Assembly (NCBI GenBank): GCA_018812505.1
Contig: JAHJDK010000063.1
Coordinates: forward strand, 1 to 8,156
From: Nanobdellota archaeon
GTDB taxonomy: Archaea; Nanobdellota; Nanobdellia; Woesearchaeales; GCA-2686295
Length of the DNA stretch: 8,156 nt
Reading direction: 5' to 3'
Shown here: in pieces, positions 1 through 5,310 of the stretch
How positions within the stretch are numbered: position 1 is the first letter of the stretch
Layout: the number at the start of each line of letters is the position of its first letter
Program-made: the position numbers and the translations under genes
The notes under the pieces: generated by a model
The model's database searches: none
The model's input: only the letters and a program-made list of their open reading frames with translations
Told to the model about the DNA's origin: nothing

Positions 1-16
1 AAGTTTTTGCAAAGAA

Positions 17-38
17 TTCTCGAAAAATTTTCAGAGAA
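17..38. repeat. Inverted repeat 3' of the Nudix hydrolase gene
   Basis: The arms TTCTC (17-21) and GAGAA (34-38) are extended inward by GAAAA and TTTTC, around a single central A and with one unpaired A at 33. The repeat lies about 8 bases beyond the stop codon of the minus-strand Nudix gene, so it could fold at the 3' end of that transcript. No long U-run follows it on the minus strand, so calling it a terminator would go too far. An incidental AT-rich palindrome is possible. Confidence 0.35.
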
Positions 39-45
39 AAAAGAT

Positions 46-507
46 TTAGTTCATCCTATGCACTTTCTGCAACTGCTCATAAATGTTCTCAATCAAATCA
101 TAACTTTTAGCTTCTTCCAAAGTAACCCAAGCATGATCGACCAATTCTTCACCATCAACCTTAACAGTTCCACCAGCATAGTCAGCCCATAAGCTAATAA
201 TAATAGTAGAGAAACCATTAGGCCTGATAAAAGCAAGATTTGAAACATAACCAATATTCTTAATATCAAGATTTGTCTCTTCCTTAATCTCACGACAAAG
301 AACCTTCTCAAAAACATAAAGCCAATGACTTGAAGTGTCTTTAGGAGAATTAACAAAGTCACTCATCTCAACCTTGCCGCCAGGAACACACCACTTATTA
401 GGAAAAGCTTTCTCAGAAAGACCACGCTTGCAAATCAGAAATTTATCGCCTTTTTTAACAATGCCAGTAACAGCTATATAATGAGCTTTTTCCTTTATTG
501 CATCCAT
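46..507 (-). CDS. Nudix hydrolase, probably active, with an insertion in the Nudix box
   Basis: A single-domain Nudix protein of 153 residues from this start; such enzymes hydrolyse nucleoside diphosphates linked to another moiety, using divalent metal. Numbering from the upstream ATG at 519, the family hallmarks are WCVPGGKVE (residues 43-51) and REIKEETNL (76-84), so the metal-binding glutamates E77, E80 and E81 are present. Between GGKVE and REIKEE there are about 24 residues, roughly 14 more than the standard Nudix box, and the usual box glycine is N83. I recall a similar insertion in some archaeal and candidate-phylum bacterial Nudix proteins, but cannot confirm it here. AWVTLEEA near 130-137 is the usual C-terminal Nudix strand and helix. 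I chose ATG 507 over ATG 519 because it lies 27-28 bp from the centre of the TATA box. It is divergent from the HTH-Nudix gene. Substrate (oxidised nucleotide, sugar nucleotide or other) is unknown. Confidence 0.85.
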   Translation of the reverse strand: MDAIKEKAHYIAVTGIVKKGDKFLICKRGLSEKAFPNKWCVPGGKVEMSDFVNSPKDTSSHWLYVFEKVLCREIKEETNLDIKNIGYVSNLAFIRPNGFSTIIISLWADYAGGTVKVDGEELVDHAWVTLEEAKSYDLIENIYEQLQKVHRMN

Positions 508-530
508 AAAAACAAGCATTTAAAGTTAAT

Positions 531-538
531 ATTTAAAT
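531..538. promoter_or_regulatory. Shared palindromic TATA box of divergent genes
   Basis: ATTTAAAT reads the same on both strands. Its centre (534.5) is 27.5 bp from the minus-strand ATG at 507 and 29.5 bp from the plus-strand ATG at 564. Both distances match the archaeal TATA-to-transcription-start spacing, so a single box could position RNA polymerase in either direction and give two leaderless mRNAs. The plus-strand gene also has a weak GGAG at 556-559. Whether TBP and TFB bind in both orientations depends on BRE elements I cannot assign. Confidence 0.65.
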
Positions 539-563
539 AATTCCTCGAATTCATTGGAGTAAA

Positions 564-1274
564 ATGCGATATTCCGGAAGCCTAGTAAAGAAGGAAAGAG
601 AACAAATATTCGAACTATTCTTAAACCATGAAAAGCTAAAATTTAACGAAATAGAAAAAGCAGTAAATGTGAAATCAAACATGGCAGCGTATCACATCGA
701 AAAAATGATTGAAGAAGGATTGCTGGGAAAAAAAGGATTATACTATTATCTAACAAAGAAAGGAGAACAATACATACCAATCTTCGAACACATCATTGGA
801 GAAGAACTAAGCCCAACACCAGTTGTTCTTGTAAGCATTGTTAAAGACGACAAAATATTACTGATTAAAAGAAATAAGAGACCATACAAAGACTACTGGT
901 CAATGATTGGCGGCAAGATAAAACTTGATGAAACCTTCGAAAAAACTAGTTTAAGATTAGTAAAAAACAAGACTAATCTAAATGGAGAATTCAAATCAAT
1001 AAATGCGGTGTTTCATGAACAAGTAACAGAAGAACAAACAATAAAACATTCATTCATACTATTCTTCACAAAAGTAGAAGTACAAAACGAAGAATTCAAA
1101 GAAAGCAAAGCCGGAAAACTACAATGGTTCAAAATTGAAGAAATCAAAGAAAAAGAAATAATACCATCAGACTACTGGCTAATAAAAAACAAACTAAATT
1201 CCAAAGTCAAAATTGAAAGCGCAGAGATGAAAGAAAAAAACGGAAAGATTTCTGAACTGAGATTTAAGGATTAA
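564..1274 (+). CDS. Winged-helix protein fused to a degenerate Nudix domain, probable ligand-sensing regulator
   Basis: This 236-residue protein has two domains. Residues about 8-68 look like a winged HTH: a predicted recognition helix around NMAAYHIEKMIEEGLL (39-54), then a wing YYYLTKKGE. Residues about 85-205 are a Nudix fold with YWSMIGGKIKLDE (111-123), a strand HSFILFFTKVEV and a GKLQWFKIEEI segment. The Nudix box reads G117-x5-E123-x7-R131 and then LVKNKTNL, so the three glutamates of REUxEE are replaced by L132, N135 and K136. Catalysis by the usual metal mechanism is therefore unlikely. In the NrtR family a Nudix domain serves as an effector sensor with the HTH on the C-terminal side; here the order is reversed. 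The divergent arrangement with an intact Nudix hydrolase suggests it controls that gene and itself. The role as regulator is inference; the domain calls are firm. Confidence 0.85.
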   Translation: MRYSGSLVKKEREQIFELFLNHEKLKFNEIEKAVNVKSNMAAYHIEKMIEEGLLGKKGLYYYLTKKGEQYIPIFEHIIGEELSPTPVVLVSIVKDDKILLIKRNKRPYKDYWSMIGGKIKLDETFEKTSLRLVKNKTNLNGEFKSINAVFHEQVTEEQTIKHSFILFFTKVEVQNEEFKESKAGKLQWFKIEEIKEKEIIPSDYWLIKNKLNSKVKIESAEMKEKNGKISELRFKD

Positions 1275-1279
1275 AAAAA

Positions 1280-1289
1280 TTTATATAAA
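1280..1289 (+). promoter_or_regulatory. TATA box of the amidohydrolase gene
   Basis: TTTATATAAA starts 6 bases after the stop codon of the HTH-Nudix gene. Its centre is 28.5 bp before ATG 1313, and no Shine-Dalgarno sequence lies between. This predicts an independently transcribed leaderless mRNA for the amidohydrolase rather than co-transcription with the upstream gene. Confidence 0.7.
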
Positions 1290-1312
1290 CTCAAAAACAA
1301 CCAAATAAGAAA

Positions 1313-2125
1313 ATGATTATTGACACGCACACTCATATAGATATATATCAGGGGGAGATTATTTCTCCTGAAAAAAGACTAGAAAATCTAAAGAGAGACA
1401 TGAAAGAAGCAGGAGTTAACAAAGCCATAATTCTAACAGACATAGAAGCTAAATCAAAAGTCCTAAAAGAAGAAGAAATATCGTCATTAATAGAAAAAGA
1501 AAAAGACATTTTTTTGGCAGGAACAATAAAAGTCACTAACTACACACAAAAAGATTTAGACAAACTTGACAGGCTACTTAGAGAAAAAAAGATAATTGCA
1601 ATAAAACTATACCCTGGATACGAAGAATTCTACCCTTATGAAAAAAAGTGCGACAAGATTTATAATCTATGCGAGAAATATAATATTCCAGCAATATTTC
1701 ATCTGGGAGATACACTTGAAAATAAGAAACCAATCAAATATGCGCATCCAATCTACGTAGACGAAGTCGCGGTAAAAAGACCAAACATGAAAATAGTTAT
1801 GGCACACTGCGGAAATCCTTGGATTGAAGACACCATGCTCATTATTAGCAGACACCCAAATGTTTACGCAGATATCTCAGGACTATTTTTCGGACCTGCA
1901 AAGCAGCCATTGACAAAGTACCTAGCAGAAAAGATAAAGATGATAGTTGCGTGGTGCGGCAATGCAGACAAATTATTATTTGGAACAGACTGGCCATGCA
2001 ATGAACAGCTAAAACAAATGAAAAGCATGAACGAAAATATTAAGTTTGTCAAGAGTCTCAAACTATCAAAAGAAGACGAAGAAAAAATATTCTACAAAAA
2101 CGCGGAAAAGGTTTTCAGGATTTGA
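1313..2125 (+). CDS. Metal-dependent amidohydrolase (amidohydrolase_2 / ACMSD-like TIM barrel)
   Basis: A 270-residue TIM-barrel hydrolase or decarboxylase of the amidohydrolase superfamily, at its usual length. The visible metal-site residues are the N-terminal HxH in IIDTHTHID (H6, H8), H130 in IFHLGDT, H165 in VMAHCGNPW and D226 in LLFGTDWP. The end-of-barrel pattern FGTDWP and the strand NVYADISG (183-190) are typical of the Pfam amidohydrolase_2 group, which contains decarboxylases and lactonases as well as hydrolases. K98 in AIKLYPGY sits where these proteins often have a conserved lysine. There is no signal peptide, so it should be cytosolic. It has its own promoter. Its 3' end faces the toxin gene, with 34 bp between the two stop codons. 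Nothing nearby reveals the substrate. Confidence 0.9.
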   Translation: MIIDTHTHIDIYQGEIISPEKRLENLKRDMKEAGVNKAIILTDIEAKSKVLKEEEISSLIEKEKDIFLAGTIKVTNYTQKDLDKLDRLLREKKIIAIKLYPGYEEFYPYEKKCDKIYNLCEKYNIPAIFHLGDTLENKKPIKYAHPIYVDEVAVKRPNMKIVMAHCGNPWIEDTMLIISRHPNVYADISGLFFGPAKQPLTKYLAEKIKMIVAWCGNADKLLFGTDWPCNEQLKQMKSMNENIKFVKSLKLSKEDEEKIFYKNAEKVFRI

Positions 2126-2159
2126 TTTCATAAAACACCAAAATACTTTCTAAATAAAT

Positions 2160-2495
2160 CTACACCCTAACAAGTTCTTTTATCTTCTTTTCCACACTCA
2201 TTGTTTTATTCTTTTTCAATAATCCTAATTTCTTCAAAATTATTTTTTTACTTACAGTAAATAATCTGTGAGGTTTTATTATGCTGTCAAAAAAGATGTT
2301 TCCTTGTTCCAGGTCTTTCTGTTTTAAATCGATTCCATCTTTTGCTTCTGGATTAGATGTTATCATACAACAAATTATATCTTCATAACTCTGATTAAAT
2401 TTATCGTTAGATATTATAAGCGCAGGTCTTTTTTTATAATTAGACAAATCTGAGAAAGGAAACGCAACTAATATTATCTCTCTTTGATTAAACAT
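2160..2495 (-). CDS. mazF: MazF/PemK-family toxin, putative endoribonuclease
   Basis: A 111-residue protein from this start. The N-terminus QREIILVAFPFSDLS is the first strand of the CcdB/MazF barrel; KKRPALIIS contains the conserved RP that precedes strand 3; CMITSN follows; and IIKPHRLFTVSK matches the family's RLFTV segment. MazF proteins cut mRNA or tRNA at short motifs and are neutralised by a small antitoxin that wraps around the active site. An in-frame ATG at 2519 would add eight residues (MNMMNNGT), but the family normally starts 3-6 residues before the first strand, so I chose ATG 2495. From that start it overlaps the antitoxin stop by 8 bases, the usual coupling of such pairs. No Shine-Dalgarno sequence is evident, so reinitiation after antitoxin translation is likely. 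Target sequence is unknown. Confidence 0.88.
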   Translation of the reverse strand: MFNQREIILVAFPFSDLSNYKKRPALIISNDKFNQSYEDIICCMITSNPEAKDGIDLKQKDLEQGNIFFDSIIKPHRLFTVSKKIILKKLGLLKKNKTMSVEKKIKELVRV

Positions 2496-2745
2496 TGTTC
2501 CATTGTTCATCATATTCATTATCCCAATCTTTTTTTAAAATATTCTCTGATAACAGCATGTTGGTTATGCTTTCAGAATCCAGTTTTAATCTTTTAAGAA
2601 AATCAGTTGTTTTTCTTATTATAATCTGATTCTTATCTGCAATCATTATCAGTTTCTCATTATCTTTGAATTTTACTTCATCCCTCATATCTTTTGGAAT
2701 GCATATCTGTCCTTTCGGACTAAGAGTTATTTTTTTTATATCCAT
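2488..2745 (-). CDS. AbrB/MazE/SpoVT-type antitoxin
   Basis: An 85-residue protein from this start. The first 45 residues form a swapped-hairpin AbrB domain: KKITLSPKGQICIPKDMRDE, then a strand LIMIADKNQIIIRK. The rest is acidic and helical (LLSENILKKDWDNEYDEQW) and would occupy the toxin's RNA-binding groove. The reading frame stays open upstream to a TTG at 2793 and an ATG at 2787, which would add up to 16 residues. I rejected those because AbrB domains start a few residues before TLSxKGQ, because a TATA box lies 28 bp before ATG 2745, and because the extra codons fall in a palindrome. It probably represses its own promoter through that palindrome and, as a dimer, binds two toxin subunits. 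Confidence 0.85.
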   Translation of the reverse strand: MDIKKITLSPKGQICIPKDMRDEVKFKDNEKLIMIADKNQIIIRKTTDFLKRLKLDSESITNMLLSENILKKDWDNEYDEQWNNV

Positions 2746-2752
2746 TTTACAA

Positions 2753-2768
2753 GTAAAAATATTTTTAC
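2753..2768. promoter_or_regulatory. 16-bp perfect palindrome, probable antitoxin operator
   Basis: GTAAAAATATTTTTAC is perfectly self-complementary. It fills the space between the antitoxin TATA box (2769-2777) and its ATG (2745), so a bound dimer would block polymerase. A further TTTTAC at 2745-2750 pairs with the GTAAAA half across two bases, giving overlapping half-sites. AbrB-type antitoxins commonly bind such AT-rich inverted repeats at their own promoters. Binding by this protein is inference. Confidence 0.6.
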
Positions 2769-2777
2769 ATATAAAAA
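2769..2777 (-). promoter_or_regulatory. TATA box of the antitoxin-toxin operon
   Basis: On the minus strand this reads TTTTTATAT. Its centre (2773) is 28 bp from ATG 2745, giving a leaderless mRNA for the antitoxin. It lies within the 44-bp gap after the 74-residue gene, so the toxin-antitoxin pair can be transcribed independently of that gene. Confidence 0.6.
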
Positions 2778-2789
2778 TGTTGTGCATTT

Positions 2790-3014
2790 TCAAACAAAAA
2801 CCTCCTTCTCAACCTTATCAAACTTTAACTTTATCTTCATATTCAAATCCTTATTCACAAACCCATTTCTCGTCTTTTCAAAACCATAAGTTCTCAACAA
2901 ATCACAAACAGATATAAGCATATGATTCTGCACAATAATCCTCTCTCGCCTAAGCTTGCTATAATCCAAAATCCGATTGTTGAATTGCACAAATAACATC
3001 TTGTCTAATTTCAT
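2790..3014 (-). CDS. Small basic protein of unknown function upstream of the toxin-antitoxin pair
   Basis: A 74-residue ORF that I do not recognise. It is lysine- and arginine-rich, with a central segment RRERIIVQNHMLISVCDLL that could be helical and a lysine-rich C-terminus ending KVEKEVFV. It has no signal peptide, membrane segment or cysteine-pair motif. It is probably real: a TATA-like box (TATATTAA at 3041-3048) lies about 30 bp before ATG 3014; its third positions favour G and T consistently (AAG, TTG, GTG, GAT); and no competing ORF of similar quality covers it. Alternative start ATG 2999 would remove five residues. It reads in the same direction as the toxin-antitoxin genes and ends 44 bp before the antitoxin, so it could be a third component or an unrelated neighbour. 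Confidence 0.6.
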   Translation of the reverse strand: MKLDKMLFVQFNNRILDYSKLRRERIIVQNHMLISVCDLLRTYGFEKTRNGFVNKDLNMKIKLKFDKVEKEVFV

Positions 3015-3040
3015 TTTAATTTATTCTAAATTATTAGTTT

Positions 3041-3048
3041 TTAATATA
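3041..3048 (-). promoter_or_regulatory. TATA-like box of the 74-residue gene
   Basis: On the minus strand this reads TATATTAA, followed by an A-rich stretch. Its centre is about 30 bp from ATG 3014, slightly longer than for other genes here. No Shine-Dalgarno sequence lies between, so the transcript would be nearly leaderless. Confidence 0.45.
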
Positions 3049-3171
3049 CCCTGTGCAAGCGCATGTCCTGTGAGCAACATTCATCGTCATGAGATATTTC
3101 CGGAAGTCCAGTGAAAATTTTCGGATTTAAATTATAATTATCAAAAAAAAATCAAAACAACATTTCAGAAA
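3049..3171. other. Non-coding part of the 216-bp gap between divergent genes
   Basis: I see no gene here. It holds a relatively GC-rich patch (about 3048-3110) in an AT-rich setting. Within the patch CCTGTG occurs twice (near 3050 and 3067), followed by CAA or AGCAA. It also holds a 10-bp palindrome GAAAATTTTC (3113-3122) and a second AT-rich box, TTTAAATTATAATTA (3126-3140), that could serve as an alternative promoter for the MoxR gene. Only ORFs below 20 codons are present. A small RNA or a gene remnant is possible but unsupported. Confidence 0.4.
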
Positions 3172-3180
3172 TTTTATAAA
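3172..3180 (+). promoter_or_regulatory. TATA box of the MoxR-VWA operon
   Basis: TTTTATAAA is 55 bp (centre) before ATG 3231. Start sites in this window fall about 27 bp past the box, so transcription should begin near 3203 and leave a leader of roughly 28 bases carrying a strong Shine-Dalgarno sequence. An alternative box at 3126-3140 would give a leader of about 70 bases that includes the hairpin arm at 3194-3202. Confidence 0.55.
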
Positions 3181-3193
3181 CATACCAGATATG

Positions 3194-3223
3194 CCTCTGA
3201 TTCTGTAAACTTATAATCGGAGG
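3194..3223 (+). promoter_or_regulatory. Strong Shine-Dalgarno site that can pair with an upstream arm
   Basis: GGAGG at 3219-3223, seven bases before ATG 3231, matches the archaeal anti-Shine-Dalgarno CCTCC. The nine bases AATCGGAGG (3215-3223) can pair with CCTCTGATT (3194-3202) with one G-U pair, enclosing a 12-base loop. If transcription starts upstream of 3194, the ribosome site would be masked. If it starts near 3203, the left arm is not transcribed and the site is free. The same symmetry could instead be a DNA operator. Confidence 0.5.
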
Positions 3224-3230
3224 AAAAATT

Positions 3231-4127
3231 ATGAGATATGAAAACTTACTCAACAAAGACTTTGAAGACATCTTAGGACAAGATGACGTTAAGAAACATC
3301 TGAAAAGCGCACTATTAAGCGAAAGAAACATCGTATTAGTCGGAGCACCAGGTATTGGAAAAACAACACTCGCAAAGAACGTCGCAAAACTAATGCCAAA
3401 ACCAGAAGGAAAGCAAGCACCATTCATAAGGGTTCAAGGATCACCTGACCTAACAGCAGAAGACCTGATAGGAGACATCGACCCAATCAAAGCCCTGAAG
3501 TATGGACCAACAAGCAAAGAAGCATTCAGCCCAGGAAAAATATTCCAAGCAAACAAAGGAGTGCTATTCTTCGACGAAATCAACAGGTGCTCTGAAAAAC
3601 TACAAAACGCACTACTACAAGCATTAGAAGAAAAGAAAGTAACAATCGGAAGCTACAAAGTGGATTTTGACGCAGACTTCGTATTCATAGGAACAATGAA
3701 CCCAGAAGACACAAGCACAGAACCATTATCAGACGTATTCCTAGACAGATTCGACCTAGTGTACATGCACTACCCTGAAAGCATGGAAATAGAAAAAAAG
3801 ATTGTTAAAAATTCAGGAAAACAAATAATAGAGTTTCCAGAACAACTACTAGAAGCATGCCTGAAATTCATAAGAAACCTAAGAGAAGATGAAAACATAG
3901 ACAAGAAACCAAGCGTTAGAGCATCAATAGGACTATACGAAAGACCACAAACACACGCAATGCTCAGCAACCGAAAAAAAGTGGCTATCGAAGACATCCA
4001 AGCAATACTAATATCAGTAATCAGCCACAGAATAAGATTAAAACCATCAATCAAATACCTTAAAAAACCAGAGGACTATGTAAAGGAAGAGTTTGAAAAG
4101 TTCTGCGAAAAGGGTGGTTGTCTTTGA
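3231..4127 (+). CDS. MoxR-type AAA+ ATPase
   Basis: A 298-residue AAA+ protein of the MoxR / Mg-chelatase I clade, at the short end of the family's length. The motifs in order are Walker A GAPGIGKT (38-45), Walker B VLFFDEINR with D115 and E116, sensor 1 in GTMNPED (N157), the LDRFD element with R173 as candidate arginine finger, and sensor 2 around SVRASIGLYER (R230). The conserved QGSPDLTAEDLIGD segment (69-82) leads into the family insertion. Such ATPases form rings and remodel or metallate client proteins with a VWA partner, as in RavA-ViaA and the I and D subunits of Mg-chelatase. Here the VWA partner follows immediately, with its frame overlapping by 35 bases. It has no transmembrane segment, so it is cytosolic. 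The client cannot be told: no metalloenzyme or tetrapyrrole gene lies in the window. Confidence 0.93.
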   Translation: MRYENLLNKDFEDILGQDDVKKHLKSALLSERNIVLVGAPGIGKTTLAKNVAKLMPKPEGKQAPFIRVQGSPDLTAEDLIGDIDPIKALKYGPTSKEAFSPGKIFQANKGVLFFDEINRCSEKLQNALLQALEEKKVTIGSYKVDFDADFVFIGTMNPEDTSTEPLSDVFLDRFDLVYMHYPESMEIEKKIVKNSGKQIIEFPEQLLEACLKFIRNLREDENIDKKPSVRASIGLYERPQTHAMLSNRKKVAIEDIQAILISVISHRIRLKPSIKYLKKPEDYVKEEFEKFCEKGGCL

Positions 4128-5310
4128 CAGCTCACAACCAGAATATGAAGAAGTAGACGTGAAAAAAGCAGAAGCAATAGACGAACTATCCGGCAAACTC
4201 AAAAAAGATGATGAGTTAAACGAACTCATGAGTTCTGTGTTAGAAGGAGATAAAAACACAATAGATGACGGCAAATTAATTCTTGAAAGCATAAACCAAG
4301 GACTAGGCAGCTTTACACCAGACCTAATGATGAAAAACTTAGTCAGCAACTACAAGATAGCACTCAAGATGTACGGAGAAATGATTATAAGAAGATTGAC
4401 AAACTACTCGCCAAACTACGTCGAGAAAAACATTAAAATACCAGAGTTTCAACGAGAGATAAGCAAAAATATTGAGGAAAACGTTGAACAATTAAAAACA
4501 AACAAACTAATATCAAAAGAGAACCACATAACAGATGAAGGACTATTCTTAAGCTCGATAGTGATGTACACAGAAGAACTAAATAATCTAGTGGCAAAAG
4601 GATTTGGAGAGAAAAGAAAAAAAGAAAAAGACATACACGGAGACAAAGAAGACTCCTGCAACTTTAAAAAATCAAGATACAAAGACATAGCCATAAGACA
4701 AACAGTCAAAACAGCCATCAGAAGAGAACACAAAGAATTATTGAAAGCAGACATAAAAGTATTTGAAAGAAAAAGCAAAGGAAAAATAACAATCATCTAC
4801 GGACTTGACTCAAGTGGAAGCATGAAAGGAGACAAACTATCAACAGCAAAAAAAGCAGGAGTAGCACTCGCATTCAAAGCAATCCAAGAAAAAAATGATG
4901 TAGGACTAATAGTGTTCGGCTCAGACATAAAAAATGTTGTAAAACCAACAAACGACTTTATGAACCTATTGAAAAACCTCACAAGCATCCGTGCATCAAT
5001 GGAAACAGACATCAGCAAAACAATAAATAAAGCGATAGAACTATTCCCAGCAAGAAAAGAAACCAAACACCTAATACTACTAACAGATGCACTGCCAACA
5101 AAAGGAGAAACACCAGAACAAGACACCATGAAAGCAGTCTCACTAGCAAGAAATGCAGGAATAACAATCTCAGTAATAGGAATAAAACTAGACAAAGACG
5201 GAGAGAAGTTGGCAAAGAAAATAACAGAGATAGGAGAAGGAAAACTATACAAAATAAAAGACTTAGAAAATGTTGATAAGGTTATACTGGAGGATTACTA
5301 TAGCCTTTAA
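4093..5310 (+). CDS. VWA-domain protein, partner of the MoxR ATPase (ChlD/ViaA/CoxE-like)
   Basis: A 405-residue protein. Residues 1 to about 230 are helical, charged and without a family I recognise. Residues about 233-400 form a VWA domain with an intact metal-ion-dependent adhesion site: D239-S241-S243 in GLDSSGSMKG, T305 in METD and D332 in LLTDALP. The lead-in ADIKVFERKSKGK before the first strand resembles other VWA proteins that pair with MoxR ATPases. It starts inside the ATPase gene. I chose TTG 4093 because AAAGGAAGAG lies just before it; GTG 4114 is the alternative, giving a protein seven residues shorter. Translational coupling and a fixed ratio of the two products are likely. The VWA domain probably contacts the ATPase ring or a client through Mg2+. 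Its stop codon overlaps that of the convergent gene. Confidence 0.9.
   Translation: MKSSAKRVVVFDSSQPEYEEVDVKKAEAIDELSGKLKKDDELNELMSSVLEGDKNTIDDGKLILESINQGLGSFTPDLMMKNLVSNYKIALKMYGEMIIRRLTNYSPNYVEKNIKIPEFQREISKNIEENVEQLKTNKLISKENHITDEGLFLSSIVMYTEELNNLVAKGFGEKRKKEKDIHGDKEDSCNFKKSRYKDIAIRQTVKTAIRREHKELLKADIKVFERKSKGKITIIYGLDSSGSMKGDKLSTAKKAGVALAFKAIQEKNDVGLIVFGSDIKNVVKPTNDFMNLLKNLTSIRASMETDISKTINKAIELFPARKETKHLILLTDALPTKGETPEQDTMKAVSLARNAGITISVIGIKLDKDGEKLAKKITEIGEGKLYKIKDLENVDKVILEDYYSL

Noticed and set aside
2496..2519. Upstream start of the toxin at ATG 2519
   Set aside because: It adds MNMMNNGT with no family similarity and lengthens the overlap with the antitoxin. ATG 2495 fits the usual MazF N-terminus.
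2746..2793. Upstream extension of the antitoxin to TTG 2793 or ATG 2787
   Set aside because: The added residues are encoded by the palindrome and TATA region, and AbrB domains normally start just before TLSxKGQ. ATG 2745 has the right promoter spacing.
3037..3100. Short minus-strand ORF (MTMNVAHRTCACTGYIKN) in the gap before the MoxR gene
   Set aside because: Eighteen codons, no ribosome site or TATA box at the correct distance, and no recognisable similarity.
3049..3110. Possible tRNA or C/D box RNA in the GC-richer patch
   Set aside because: No cloverleaf arms, no T-loop consensus, and no paired C and D boxes could be found on either strand.
3089..3130. Plus-strand 13-codon ORF starting MRYFRKSS
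   Set aside because: Too short, with no Shine-Dalgarno sequence or promoter at the right spacing. Its only interest is the resemblance to the start of the HTH-Nudix gene.
4213..4227. Inverted repeat GAGTTAAACGAACTC
   Set aside because: It lies inside the VWA coding region, is short, and is explained by the codons present.
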